Shown piece after piece: positions 50,414 to 59,603 of a stretch of 64,000 nt of DNA (position 1 is the stretch's first letter; each line of letters opens with the position of its first letter). This DNA is from Streptomyces typhae (GTDB taxonomy: Bacteria; Actinomycetota; Actinomycetes; Streptomycetales; Streptomycetaceae): positions 330,168 to 394,167 of the forward strand of contig NZ_WPNZ01000007.1 in NCBI RefSeq assembly GCF_009755605.1. Direction: 5' to 3'. The position numbers were made by a program, and so were the translations under genes. Under the pieces are notes generated by a model that was given only the letters and a program-made list of their open reading frames with translations, was not told the DNA's origin and searched no databases.

Positions 50414-51694
50414 ATGACGGTCGACGCCGGCGCCAACCGGCAACCCCACGCAGAGGCCCCAGGCCCGACAAGCATCCGCGCAGCGGAACGCGCCCTCGCC
50501 CCAGACCTGGGCCGCGGGCTCATGCTCCTGTTCATCGCGATGTCGAACACGGCCTTCCACCTGTGGAACTCCGACTACGGCCCGTCGGGCTGGCAGCCGG
50601 TGAACGGGAACTGGGCGGACCACACGGTGCAGTTCGCGATGATCGTGGGCCTGGACCTCCGGATATACCCCCTCTTCGCGTTCCTGTTCGGCTACGGCAT
50701 GATGCAGCTGTTCCTGCGCCAGAAGGCCTCCGGCCAGGACGAGCGCGCGGTGGTGCGGCTGCTGCGCAGGCGCAGCCTGTGGATGATCGTCATAGGCTTC
50801 GCGCACGCGTCACTCCTGATGGCGGGAGACATCGTCGGCTTCTACGGGCTGGTCAGCCTGGTGCTGGGCTGGCTGTTCCTGCGCCGGAGCGACCGCGCCC
50901 TGAAGTGGTGGATCGGGACAGCGGCGACAGTGCTCGTGGTCCTGGCGGCACAGCCGGTCGTCACGACGGTGCTGACCGGTGGCGACCTCGGGTCGATAGG
51001 GGACGCGGACGCGACGGAACCGGGCAGCGAGGCGTACGCGGCGGACAAGGAGAACTGGCTCGCGGCGGCAGGCACGCGCATGACGACGGGACTGTTCCTG
51101 ATAGGCGTGGCGGCACCGCTGGTCCTGGTCTCCGGGGGCTTCGTGATCTTCCTGGTCGGGTACTGGGCGGCAAGGCGCCGCATCCTGGAGGAACCGGGCA
51201 AGCACCTGAAGCTGCTGCGCCGCACGGCTGTCACAGGGATAGCGATCGGCTGGCTGGGCGCCCTGCCCGCGGCCCTGGCGCACGTGGGCGCGCTCGACGT
51301 GTCGGCGGACGCGCAGAGCGACTCGGGCCCACTGTTCACGCTGCGGGACGTCACGGGCAACGTGGCCGGTCTCGGCTACATCGCGGCGGTCGCCCTGTTC
51401 GTGCACTGGTGGACGCGGCACCCGCACCGCCGCGGCGCGCGGGCGATCACGGCCGTGTCGGCGGTCGGCAAGCGCTCCCTGTCCTGCTATCTGACCCACT
51501 CCCTGCTCTTCGCGCCCCTCCTCGCGGCCTGGGGCCTCGGCCTCGGCGAGCATCTGACCAGCGCGAGCATGGTCCTGGTGGCGCTGGCGGTGTGGCTGGT
51601 GACGGTCGCGGGGGCGTATGCCCTGGAGTTGAGGGGGAAGCGCGGTCCCGCCGAGGCCGTGCTGCGGCGCCTGATGTACGCGAAAAGAACATGA
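50414..51694 (+). CDS. DUF418-domain membrane protein
   Basis: A 426-residue integral membrane protein with about ten helices. It starts with an RGLMLLFIAMSN-like first helix, continues with IYPLFAFLFGYGMMQLFLRQ and SLWMIVIGFAHASLLMAGDIVGFYG, and ends with the DUF418 core SAVGKRSLSCYLTHSLLFAPLL. The family is acyltransferase-like in topology (the H of THS lies in a membrane helix) but has no proved reaction. ATG 50414 begins MTVDAGANRQ. Confidence 0.88.
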   Translation: MTVDAGANRQPHAEAPGPTSIRAAERALAPDLGRGLMLLFIAMSNTAFHLWNSDYGPSGWQPVNGNWADHTVQFAMIVGLDLRIYPLFAFLFGYGMMQLFLRQKASGQDERAVVRLLRRRSLWMIVIGFAHASLLMAGDIVGFYGLVSLVLGWLFLRRSDRALKWWIGTAATVLVVLAAQPVVTTVLTGGDLGSIGDADATEPGSEAYAADKENWLAAAGTRMTTGLFLIGVAAPLVLVSGGFVIFLVGYWAARRRILEEPGKHLKLLRRTAVTGIAIGWLGALPAALAHVGALDVSADAQSDSGPLFTLRDVTGNVAGLGYIAAVALFVHWWTRHPHRRGARAITAVSAVGKRSLSCYLTHSLLFAPLLAAWGLGLGEHLTSASMVLVALAVWLVTVAGAYALELRGKRGPAEAVLRRLMYAKRT

Positions 51695-51819
51695 GCGTTT
51701 CTCGGCCGATTGCGCTTATCATCTGGCTGAATTTGAAAATTTGATCTTTTGGCGGATTTCCCGGCCCGCCCGGCTCCCGGGCGGGACCGGGGCCGCCGGA
51801 GGAAGTGGGGGGACCACAC

Positions 51820-53274
51820 ATGCGCCACAGAGCGCTCATCACGACCGCCGTCTGCGCGGCCACCCTGGCCGGTACGACGGGGCTGGCATCCGGGGCCCTG
51901 GCGGCACCGGCAGGCCCGAAAGCACCCGTGTCGGCGGCGGCAGCGGCGAAGGCGGGCAAGGGCGCCGACTTCAACGGCGACGGCTTCCAGGACCTCGCCG
52001 TCGGCGCGCACACGGCGACGGTCGGAGACGTCAAGCGCGCCGGTGTGGTGACCGTCGCGTACGGCTCGGCCACGGGCCTGAAGTACGAGACGTCGCAGAT
52101 CCTCAGCAAGGCCACCCCGGGCGTCCCCGGGGACCCCGAGGCGGACGGCAAGTGGCGCGAGGTCCGGGCCGCGGGCGACCTGGACGGCGACGGCTACGAC
52201 GACCTGCTCCTGCACTACCTGGAGCGGAACATGGTCCTGTGGGGAGGCAAGGACGGCATCACCGGCGAGGGCACCGCCCTGCCGCCCGGCAACTACACCA
52301 AGGACTCGCCGAAGCTCCTCGGCGGCGGCATGGGCGTGGGCGACGTCAACGGCGACGGCGTCGCCGACATCGTCACCCGCGCCCACCACGGCATGGAGTT
52401 CGGCGTCTCGGCCCTCATCGGCCCGCTGAACCGCACCACGGGCAGGCCGGCCGCCGTCTGGAACCGCGCGACCGCCACTGAGGACAAGGTCGTCATCGGC
52501 ACCGTGTACGTGGGCGACCTCACGGGCGACGGCATCGACGACGTCGTGGCCAGCGGCGGCGTCGTCCTCGGCAACGGCAAGCCGGGTGGCGTGGTCCTCA
52601 AGGGCTCCCCCGGCGGCTGGGTCAAGGGCAGCGCCTTCCCCGGCCCGTACAGCTCCGAGAACCCCTCCGCGTTCGGCGACCTGAACAAGGACGGCTACCA
52701 GGACCTGGTGTCCGGCCACCCCGAGAAGAACTCCGTGTTCGTCACCTACGGCGGCGAGAACGGCGTCTCCACCACCCTCAAGTCCCGCGCCTACACCCAG
52801 GCGAGCGCCGGGGTGCCGGGCGTCGACGAGGCGGGCGACAAGTTCGGCTCCGCCGTGGCCGTCGGCGACATTGACCGCGATGGGTACGCGGACCTCGTCA
52901 TAGGCGCCTCGTACGAGACCGGCTCGGACGCCGCCACCACCTCGAAGTCCGGCGCGATCACGGTCCTGCGCGGCAGCGCCGACGGCATCACCACGACCGG
53001 CGCGAAGTCGTTCACGCAGAACGCCCGGGGCATACCGAGCACGTCCGAGAACAACGACCACTTCGGCGCCTCGGCGGCCCTGGTCACCACGGGCACGGAC
53101 GGCGCCACTGACCTCTACGTCGGCGGCAACGGCGAGGACGGCTACAAGGGCCGCGTCTGGAAGCTCGCCACCGGCACCTCCGGCGTGACCGGCGAGGGCG
53201 CCACCAGCTTCCACCTGGGCACGGTCGGCGGGCCTGCCGGGGGTGGCAACTTCGGCTACCGCATGGCCGGCTGA
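51820..53274 (+). CDS. Secreted FG-GAP repeat protein (integrin-alpha-like propeller)
   Basis: 484 residues. Signal peptide HRALITTAVCAATLAGTTGL...GALAA (about 1-30). Six or seven FG-GAP blades each carry a calcium-type loop: DFNGDGFQDLAVGA, DLDGDGYDDLLL, DVNGDGVADIVTRA, DLTGDGIDDVVASG, DLNKDGYQDLVSG and DIDRDGYADLVIGA. It forms an extracellular calcium-bound seven-bladed propeller, with no enzyme domain. ATG 51820 follows GGAGGAAG. The 17-bp minisatellite starts 30 bp behind its stop; the next gene encodes a second VCBS/FG-GAP protein. Confidence 0.9.
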   Translation: MRHRALITTAVCAATLAGTTGLASGALAAPAGPKAPVSAAAAAKAGKGADFNGDGFQDLAVGAHTATVGDVKRAGVVTVAYGSATGLKYETSQILSKATPGVPGDPEADGKWREVRAAGDLDGDGYDDLLLHYLERNMVLWGGKDGITGEGTALPPGNYTKDSPKLLGGGMGVGDVNGDGVADIVTRAHHGMEFGVSALIGPLNRTTGRPAAVWNRATATEDKVVIGTVYVGDLTGDGIDDVVASGGVVLGNGKPGGVVLKGSPGGWVKGSAFPGPYSSENPSAFGDLNKDGYQDLVSGHPEKNSVFVTYGGENGVSTTLKSRAYTQASAGVPGVDEAGDKFGSAVAVGDIDRDGYADLVIGASYETGSDAATTSKSGAITVLRGSADGITTTGAKSFTQNARGIPSTSENNDHFGASAALVTTGTDGATDLYVGGNGEDGYKGRVWKLATGTSGVTGEGATSFHLGTVGGPAGGGNFGYRMAG

Positions 53275-53303
53275 GCCCACGGAACACCACACACGACGGA
53301 CGG

Positions 53304-53627
53304 GTCCGCCCGCCCAGCGGGCCAGTCCGCCCGGCGGCCCGTCCACCCGGCGGCCCGTCCACCCGGCGGGCCCGCCCATCCGGGGGGGCCAGTCCACCCA
53401 GCGGACCAGTCCACCCGGCGGGCCAGTCCACCCGGCGGGCCAGACCGCCCAGCGGGCCAGTCGACCCAGCGGGCCAGACGACCCAGCGGCCCAGCCCACC
53501 CGGCGGGCCCACTCACCCGGCGGGCCAGTCCGCCCGGCGGTCCCGTCCACCCAGCGGTCCCGTCACGCAGCGGGCCAGCCCACCCGGCGACCCCGCCCAC
53601 CCAGCGGTCCCGTCCACCCACCCACCC
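53304..53627. repeat. 17-bp minisatellite between two FG-GAP genes
   Basis: About 19 degenerate copies of GTCCACCCGGCGGGCCA fill 324 bp; several are exact (for example two adjacent ones near 53410-53443), some are 16 bp. The unit is not a multiple of three and all frames are open only because of base composition, so it is not coding. It occupies nearly the whole gap between the two FG-GAP genes. Confidence 0.85.
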
Positions 53628-53669
53628 GTCCTTCCACCACCACACACCAGCCCGGGGGGCCTTCCACAC

Positions 53670-55982
53670 ATGACCACCACCGACCACTCCAGACCGACAG
53701 CACACCGTTCCCGCCAGGCCCGCACCCTCGCGGGCGGCGCGCTCGCCTCCGCCCTCGCCCTCGGCATCGCCGCACCGTACGCAGCGGCGACCACGGCCCC
53801 CGCATCCACGGGGCGGACGGGGTCCGCGGCCCCCGCCGAGGCGCACGCGGCCGCGGTGCCCACCGCGCTCGGCCCCTGGACCGCGCCGAAGGAACTGCCC
53901 GGCGTCACCGGCGTCGTCGACGTGAAGGCGACGAGCGGCGGCACCGTCGCGGGCCTCTTCACCCAGGACGGCCAGGGAGGCCAGGGAGGCCAGAACGGCC
54001 AGGGCCGCAAGACGGTCCTCGCCCTGCGCCCGGCGGGCGCCACCACCTGGGGGGCGCCCGCACCCGCACCGGCGGACGCCGCCACGCTCCACCGCACCGA
54101 CGACGGCGCCCTCTCGCTGCTGTGGTGGACGGACCCGGCGGACGACGGCACGCGGACGCTGAAGGTGTCCCGCCTCACCCCGGAGGGGACCGCGTTCGGC
54201 CCCGCGGAGGACATCGCCACCGGCACCCTCGCGGCCAACGGATACCACCCGCGCGTGCAGCGCACGGCGCTCGCCACCAACGCCGCGGGCCACCGCGCCG
54301 TGGCGTGGATGGACGACGAGCACCGGCTGACCGTCGTCGAGCAGAGCGGCCCGAGCGGCGCCTGGTCCGCGCCGAAGACCCTCGACCGGCTGCCCGACCC
54401 CATCGTCCGCGACGACAACGTCTACGACTACAAGCTCTGGGACCTGCGCCTCGCCGTCGACAAGGCGGGCACCGTCGGCGTGCTCTGGGGCGGCAACAGC
54501 TACTACACGGGCGACGGCGTGGACCCGGACCCGACCGCCTACAAGTGGCACTACAAGTACGTCGAGAAGCCCGCCGCCGCGTCCACGGGCCAGGCCGCCT
54601 CGTGGACCGAGCCGGGCGACCTGCCGCTGCTCGGCGAGAAGCCGAAGCTGGTCGCGCTCGCCGCCCACCCGCAAGGAGGCTTCCACCTCCTTTCGGGCGG
54701 CACGTACGCGCGCAAGGCGGCCGGGGCGACGCAGTGGGGACCGGCCGAGCAGACGGGCGTCGGGTCCCGGCCCTACGCGCCCGCAGAGCTGCTCACCGCC
54801 GCGAACGGCGACGTCACGGCGGTCGGCATGACCGGCTCCGACACGGCCGGCACCGCGCTCCGCCGTGCCGGTGGCGGCAGTTGGGGCGGCGCACGCAAGC
54901 TCGCCTCGTACGTGGAAGGCGACTCGCTGGGCGCGGCGGCCACCGCGGACGGCACGGTCGTCGTCACGTACACGCAGAAGCGTTTCGAAGCGAGCCGTAC
55001 CGTCCGCAAGGACTTCGTGGCGCAGACCGTCCGGGGCGGCGACCCGGCCAAGCCGCGCACGCTCAGCGCGCAGGTGAAGGGCACCTGGAGCACGGGCCGT
55101 GCGGCCGTCGACGCCAAGGGCCGCCCGGTGGCGGTGTGGACGCAGGAGGACCCGGCCGTCGGCGGCGGCCCGAGCACGTCGTACACCGCGACCACCGGGC
55201 CCCGGGCGAAGCCGCAGTGGCACGACTACGCCGACGACACCCGTGGGGACGTCCTCGGCATGAAGGCCGGCAGCTCGATGAATCTGTACACCGGGGACAC
55301 CACGAACCCCACGACCACCTTCTCCGCCGCCCCCTGGGACGAGAAGGCGCGCGTGGTCCCCTTCGGCGACTTCGACGGCGACCGTGCCAACGACCTGGTG
55401 GTGCGGCTGCCCGGCGGCGAGGCCCGGCTCTACACCCCGGTCGCCGGGGGCCTGCCGACGGCCACCTCGCCGTACAAGCGGCTCGCCCGGGACTGGAGCC
55501 GCTACGACACGCTGTTCGCGAGCGGCGACCAGACCGGCGACGGCCGCCCCGACCTGCTGGCCCGCGACAAGGCCACGGGAGACGTGTATCTGTACGCGCA
55601 CGACGGCGCCGACGGCTTCAAGGCGCGGGTGAAGGTGCGCTCGGCCTGGACCGGGTACACCCGGGTCATCGGCGCCGGCGACCTGAACGGCGACGGCACC
55701 GGGGACGTCCTCGCCCTGGACAAGTCCGGTGAGCTGTGGCGCTACGACGGCCTGCGCACCGGCAAGTTCAAGGACCGCGTCCGCGTCTTCAAGGACTGGG
55801 GCGCCTCCTACAAGGACGTCGTCGGCGCCGGTGACGTGAACGGCGACGGCAAGCACGACCTGCTGTCCCGGGACACCGGGGGCCGCCTGTGGCTCAACGC
55901 GGGCAAGGGGAACGGGACGTTCGGCAACCGGACCGCCTTCGGTGCGGCGGGGTATTGGAAGGAGTGGGCGTCCCTGGGCTGA
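53670..55982 (+). CDS. Secreted VCBS/FG-GAP repeat protein
   Basis: 770 residues. Signal peptide QARTLAGGALASALALGIAA with AYAAA-like cleavage site (about residue 40). The central 450 residues are predicted beta-propeller/sugar-binding-like with Trp/Gly-rich blades and no recognised catalytic motif. The last 220 have four FG-GAP/VCBS loops: DFDGDRANDLVVR, DQTGDGRPDLLARD, DLNGDGTGDVLALD and DVNGDGKHDLLSRD, ending with GYWKEWASLG. A short Gln/Gly repeat GGQGGQGGQNGQG near residue 110 is due to tandem GGCCAGGGA units. It is probably surface or extracellular. Confidence 0.88.
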   Translation: MTTTDHSRPTAHRSRQARTLAGGALASALALGIAAPYAAATTAPASTGRTGSAAPAEAHAAAVPTALGPWTAPKELPGVTGVVDVKATSGGTVAGLFTQDGQGGQGGQNGQGRKTVLALRPAGATTWGAPAPAPADAATLHRTDDGALSLLWWTDPADDGTRTLKVSRLTPEGTAFGPAEDIATGTLAANGYHPRVQRTALATNAAGHRAVAWMDDEHRLTVVEQSGPSGAWSAPKTLDRLPDPIVRDDNVYDYKLWDLRLAVDKAGTVGVLWGGNSYYTGDGVDPDPTAYKWHYKYVEKPAAASTGQAASWTEPGDLPLLGEKPKLVALAAHPQGGFHLLSGGTYARKAAGATQWGPAEQTGVGSRPYAPAELLTAANGDVTAVGMTGSDTAGTALRRAGGGSWGGARKLASYVEGDSLGAAATADGTVVVTYTQKRFEASRTVRKDFVAQTVRGGDPAKPRTLSAQVKGTWSTGRAAVDAKGRPVAVWTQEDPAVGGGPSTSYTATTGPRAKPQWHDYADDTRGDVLGMKAGSSMNLYTGDTTNPTTTFSAAPWDEKARVVPFGDFDGDRANDLVVRLPGGEARLYTPVAGGLPTATSPYKRLARDWSRYDTLFASGDQTGDGRPDLLARDKATGDVYLYAHDGADGFKARVKVRSAWTGYTRVIGAGDLNGDGTGDVLALDKSGELWRYDGLRTGKFKDRVRVFKDWGASYKDVVGAGDVNGDGKHDLLSRDTGGRLWLNAGKGNGTFGNRTAFGAAGYWKEWASLG

Positions 55983-56034
55983 CCCCGGGCACCGGGCTCA
56001 GCCGGTAGTGGGGGGGGGTGGGGCCGACCGCCGC

Positions 56035-56604
56035 TCAGCCCGTGGCGGGGCCGACCGCCGCCTTGACGAGTGCGCCGATGCGCGCCTCGTCGGCGGCGGT
56101 CAGCTCGGTCGTCAGCGCGTAGCTGGTCGCCCACATGGTGCCGTCGTCGAGGCCCTTCGCCTCGTCGCTGAAGCCGAGGGTGGCGTAGCGCGCCTTGAAC
56201 TTCTGCGCGCTCTGGAAGAAGCACAGGACCTTGCCGTCCCTGGCGTACGCGGGCATCCCGTACCAGAGCTTCGGCGCGAGTTCCGGCGCGTTGGCCTTCA
56301 CGAGGGCGTGCACGCGTTCGGCGAGGACGCGGTCGGCGTCCGCCATCTCGGCGATCTTCGCGAGGACGTCGCCCTCGGCGTCCGCCTTCGCCTTCGCGCC
56401 GCGCGCGCTCCGGCGGGCGTCCTGCTTCAGCTCCTTGGCGCGCTCCTTCATGGCGCTGCGCTCGTCGTCGGTGAATCCGTCGTAGCTCGTCACTGCGGTC
56501 TGCTCTGCGGACTGCGCCGCAGTCTGTGCCGTGGTCTGCGCCGCAGTCTGTGCCGCAGTCTGTGCCGTGTTCTGTGCTGCCGCGTTCTTCTCCGTGGTCT
56601 TCAT
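56035..56604 (-). CDS. DUF1801 (YdhG-like) protein with an AQT-repeat tail
   Basis: 189 residues. The C-terminal 120 match DUF1801: LVKANAPELAPKLWYGMPAYARDGKVLCFFQ, here ending ALTTELTAADEARIGALV, a fold related to iron chaperone Fra/YdhG. The N-terminus has a repeated TAAQ/QTAA tetrad (seven 12-bp units) and a Lys/Arg-rich helix ERAKELKQDARRSARGAKAK. The function is unknown. ATG 56604 is preferred to GTG 56613. Confidence 0.82.
   Translation of the reverse strand: MKTTEKNAAAQNTAQTAAQTAAQTTAQTAAQSAEQTAVTSYDGFTDDERSAMKERAKELKQDARRSARGAKAKADAEGDVLAKIAEMADADRVLAERVHALVKANAPELAPKLWYGMPAYARDGKVLCFFQSAQKFKARYATLGFSDEAKGLDDGTMWATSYALTTELTAADEARIGALVKAAVGPATG
56495..56578. repeat. 12-bp tandem repeat (7 units) in the DUF1801 gene
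   Basis: Units at 12-bp steps from 56495; GCAGTCTGTGCC is exact at 56519, 56543 and 56555, the others vary by one to three bases. They encode an AQTA-type tetrad. Confidence 0.85.
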
Positions 56605-56698
56605 GCCTTTCACGCTAGCCGCGCCGCTGTGACCGGCGCTTCTCCGATCCTGACCGGTTGCGGGGGCCGGTCCGGCGGCCCGTGTCAGGCGGTCCGCG

Positions 56699-57211
56699 TC
56701 AGGCCGCCCGCGTCAGCCGGTTCGCGAGGGTGGACAGTGTGTACGTACCGATGCCCATGACGACCTCCAGGGCGTTCCGCTCACTGAAGCCGTGGTCCAG
56801 GAAGGCCCGTACATCGGCGTCGTCGACGCCGCCCGCGCACGCGAGGACCCGGACGGCGAACGTCCGCACGGCGTCGAGCCGTTCGTGCCCCTCGGGCAGT
56901 CCCCGCCCCTCCCGGAGCGCGGCCACCAGGCCGTCGTCGGCCCCGAGACCGCGCAGCTTGGCGGTGTGCATCTCGACGCACACGTGGCAGTCGTTGCGCA
57001 CGGCGACGGTCATGACGACGGTCTCGCGGGCCAGCGGGTCCAGGGTCGTGCGTTCGAACTTCCGGCTCAGCTCCAGGAACCCGGTGAGCAGCTCCGGTGA
57101 CGCGGCGAGCCGCGCGACGGCGTCGGGCAGCGCGCCGAAGGCACGGGTGGCGCCTTCCATGGCGGCGCGGGACGCCTCCGGCGCGGAGTCCAAGGTGTGT
57201 GCGGCGAACAT
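56699..57211 (-). CDS. Carboxymuconolactone decarboxylase/AhpD-like protein
   Basis: A 170-residue all-helical protein with the CMD/AhpD redox motif NDCHVCVEMH (CxxC...H, about residue 75) preceded by RETVVMTVAVR. The C-terminal helices include DHGFSERNALEVVMGIGTYT. It is a probable peroxidase-linked or hydroperoxide-stress protein of the AhpD class. It is divergent from a MarR gene, with operator half-sites in the 26-bp gap, so it is probably MarR-controlled. Confidence 0.88.
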   Translation of the reverse strand: MFAAHTLDSAPEASRAAMEGATRAFGALPDAVARLAASPELLTGFLELSRKFERTTLDPLARETVVMTVAVRNDCHVCVEMHTAKLRGLGADDGLVAALREGRGLPEGHERLDAVRTFAVRVLACAGGVDDADVRAFLDHGFSERNALEVVMGIGTYTLSTLANRLTRAA

Positions 57212-57229
57212 GACGTCCCACCCCTAAAA

Positions 57230-57272
57230 TCGACAACATGGTTGACGAAGAAAAGGTAAACCAGGTTGTCGA
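57230..57272. promoter_or_regulatory. MarR-type operator over the MarR start codon
   Basis: TCGACAAC, then the ATG, then GTTGACGA (57230-57248) form a near-perfect dyad centred on the start codon. GTTGTCGA at 57265-57272 is the exact inverse of the first half. Binding here would block translation start and both promoters. Confidence 0.65.
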
Positions 57273-57780
57273 GAAAGAGAAGCGGGAGAGGAAGGGCGCA
57301 CGGAGCCCGGAGAGCCCGGACACCCCGGGCTACGAGCTGCCCCTCCTCCTCTTCGCCGGTTTCCGCACCCTCATCGACCGCCTGCACACCGAACTGGCCC
57401 GCCAGGGCCACCCGGACGTCCGTCCGGCACACGGCTTCGCGATGCAGGCCATCGGGGCGGCGGGGGCGAGCGCCAGCGACGTCGGGCGGCGCCTCGGCGT
57501 CACCAAGCAGGCCGCGGGCAAGACGGTCGACCGCCTCCTCACCCTCGGCTACGCCGAACGCGCCGACGACCCGGCCGACGCCCGCCGCAAACTGGTCCGC
57601 CTCACCCCGCACGGCCTGGACGCCCTGACCCGCTCGGCGGCGGTCTTCGACAACCTGCGGGCGGAGTGGGCCCGGGAGCTGGGCCCGGACCGCGTCCGCG
57701 CCCTGGAGTCGGACCTGCGCGCGGTCGTGCCGCCGGAGTCGTTCCGGTTGGACGCGGCGGGGTGGTTGGGCGGGGCGTGA
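57238..57780 (+). CDS. MarR-family regulator
   Basis: A 180-residue regulator. It has a Lys/Glu-rich N-terminus of about 30 residues, then the MarR fold: HGFAMQAIGAAGASASDVGRRL, VTKQAAGKTVDRLLTLGY (recognition helix) and RADDPADARRKLVRLTPHGL (wing). No Cys is present, so redox control, if any, is not by MarR-type thiol oxidation. The ATG at 57238 is the centre of its own operator. It is divergent from the AhpD-like gene. Confidence 0.9.
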   Translation: MVDEEKVNQVVEKEKRERKGARSPESPDTPGYELPLLLFAGFRTLIDRLHTELARQGHPDVRPAHGFAMQAIGAAGASASDVGRRLGVTKQAAGKTVDRLLTLGYAERADDPADARRKLVRLTPHGLDALTRSAAVFDNLRAEWARELGPDRVRALESDLRAVVPPESFRLDAAGWLGGA

Positions 57781-57850
57781 CCCGGTATCCGTCCTATCGT
57801 TGTACTGCGCGGCCGCAGGAACCGATGAGCGGCCGGGGAGGAGCGCCACA

Positions 57851-58441
57851 GTGACTGTTCTCGAAGACAGGATCGAGATGGCCGAGACCACCAACGAGCA
57901 GGCTCTGGACGAGATGTTCGAGGCGCTTGAGCGGGAGCCCTTCCTCGAGGGATACAAGATTGAGATCGTCGAGGGGGCCGTCCATATGACGCCGCAGCGG
58001 GACGTCCATTGGGCGATCATCCGCAAGCTTCTTCATGCCCTGGAGGACAAGTTCGGCAGAGACGTACGGGTGCTGTCGGACGTACGCATCGACTTCCCCG
58101 GCAAGCGCAACGGCCTCTGCCCCGATGTCGCCAAGCTGCGTGACGGCGCGGAGCGCGACGACCGGGAGCGCTGGCGCCCCGAGGACATCGAGTTCGTCGC
58201 CGAGGTGATCTCCCAGTCGACCGCCGTCAACAACTACGGCCCCAAGAAGGGGCTGTACGCCAAGGCTCGCATCCCCGTCTACGTGATCGCCGACCCGTAC
58301 CAGGGCCAAGTCCACATCTACACCCAGCCCAAGCAGGGCGAGTACCACGTCGAGACGAAGGCCGACTTCGGCACGGAGATCGACCTCACCCACACCCTCC
58401 TCGGACTCACTCTCGACACCACCGGCTTTCCTCGGGGCTGA
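57851..58441 (+). CDS. Uma2-family PD-(D/E)XK nuclease-fold protein
   Basis: 196 residues. The Uma2 core is CPDVAKLRDG, FVAEVISQSTAVNNYGPKKG and YAKARIPVYVIADPYQGQVH, containing Asp, Glu and Lys residues of the PD-(D/E)XK type (DV, EV, KK). Members are numerous in streptomycetes and cyanobacteria; their substrate and biological role are unknown. GTG 57851 has GGAGGAG eight bases upstream. Confidence 0.9.
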   Translation: MTVLEDRIEMAETTNEQALDEMFEALEREPFLEGYKIEIVEGAVHMTPQRDVHWAIIRKLLHALEDKFGRDVRVLSDVRIDFPGKRNGLCPDVAKLRDGAERDDRERWRPEDIEFVAEVISQSTAVNNYGPKKGLYAKARIPVYVIADPYQGQVHIYTQPKQGEYHVETKADFGTEIDLTHTLLGLTLDTTGFPRG

Positions 58442-58500
58442 CACCCCACCGGCCCCCACACCCTCTTGCCTAAAGCTCTTCCACCCCGTTGGCTGATCCC

Positions 58501-59493
58501 ATGAGGTACACGCAGCTGGGACGCACTGGAGTCAGGGTCAGCCGCCTCACTCTCGGCACGATGAACTTCGGGCCGCACACCGGGGAGGCGGAGAGTCACG
58601 GGATCATGGATGCCGCGCTCGACGCGGGGATCAACTTCTTCGACACCTCGAACACATACGGCGCGCCCGAGAAGAAAGGCCGCACCGAAGAGATCATCGG
58701 GACCTGGTTCGCAGGGGGCGGTGAGCGCCGCGACAAGGTCGTGCTCGCCACCAAGGTCTACGGGAACATGTCGCCGCACGGCGTCGCGCCCTGGCCCAAC
58801 CACGACAAGCTCTCCGCGGTGAACATCCGCCGCTCGGTGGAGGCCTCGCTCCGGCGCCTCCAGACCGACTACATCGACGTCTACCAGTTCCATCACATCG
58901 ACCGGAACACGCCCGCCGAGGAGATCTGGCAGGCCGTGGACGTCCTGATCCAGCAGGGCAAGATCCTGTACGCGGGCTCCAGCAACTTCCCCGGCTACAA
59001 GATCGCCCAGGCCAACGAGGTGGCCGCCCGCCGCGGCAGCTACGGCCTGGTCACCGAGCAGTGCCTGTACAACCTCGCGGAGCGCCGCGCCGAGATGGAG
59101 GTCCTGCCCGCGGCGCGCGAGTACGGCCTCGGTGTCATCCCCTGGTCCCCGCTGCACGGCGGACTGCTCGGCGGCGTCCTGAAGAAGGAGGTCGAGGGCG
59201 GCCGGCGCGCCTCGGGACGGTCGGCGTCCGCGCTCGCCGACCCCGCGACACGCGACCGCGTCCAGGCGTACGAGGACCTGCTCGACAAGCACGGCCTCGA
59301 ACCCGGCGAGGTGGCGCTGGCCTGGCTGCTCGGCCGCCCCGGCATCACCGGGCCGATCGTGGGCCCGCGCACCCCGGAGCAGCTCGCGTCCGCCGTGCGC
59401 GCCGTCGACCTGAAGCTCGGCAAGGACGTCCTGCTGTCGCTCGACGAGATCTTCCCCGGCCCCGGACCGACCCCGGAGGCCTTCGCCTGGTAG
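58501..59493 (+). CDS. Aldo/keto reductase
   Basis: A 330-residue TIM-barrel NADPH reductase. Catalytic tetrad: Asp in NFFDTSNTYG, Tyr in the same motif, Lys in VLATKVYGNM, His in VYQFHHID. The cofactor-binding part is PIVGPRTPEQLASA. It resembles YghZ/Kvbeta-type members that reduce methylglyoxal and small aldehydes. ATG 58501 is used; GTG 58489 four codons earlier is possible, and no strong ribosome binding site is seen. Confidence 0.92.
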   Translation: MRYTQLGRTGVRVSRLTLGTMNFGPHTGEAESHGIMDAALDAGINFFDTSNTYGAPEKKGRTEEIIGTWFAGGGERRDKVVLATKVYGNMSPHGVAPWPNHDKLSAVNIRRSVEASLRRLQTDYIDVYQFHHIDRNTPAEEIWQAVDVLIQQGKILYAGSSNFPGYKIAQANEVAARRGSYGLVTEQCLYNLAERRAEMEVLPAAREYGLGVIPWSPLHGGLLGGVLKKEVEGGRRASGRSASALADPATRDRVQAYEDLLDKHGLEPGEVALAWLLGRPGITGPIVGPRTPEQLASAVRAVDLKLGKDVLLSLDEIFPGPGPTPEAFAW

Positions 59494-59509
59494 GCGCACG
59501 GCAGTCGCC

Positions 59510-59561
59510 CGGTCCTCGTCCGGTCCTCGTCCGGCAGTCGTCCGGTCGTCGTCCAGTCGTC
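59510..59561. repeat. 11-bp tandem repeat (about 4.7 copies)
   Basis: CGGTCCTCGTC at 59510-59520 and 59521-59531, then CGGCAGTCGTC, CGGTCGTCGTC and CAGTCGTC. It lies between convergent genes; no gene or clear terminator is in it. Confidence 0.8.
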
Positions 59562-59603
59562 TCCGGTGATCGTCTGATGACCGCCTGGCGGCGGTGCTCC
59601 CGG

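Noticed and set aside
53304..53627. CRISPR-like array
   Set aside because: Units are 17 bp, degenerate and directly abutting without spacers; no cas genes are present.
53256..55856. 866-codon minus-strand frame over the second FG-GAP gene
   Set aside because: Antisense shadow; includes translation of the non-coding 17-bp minisatellite.
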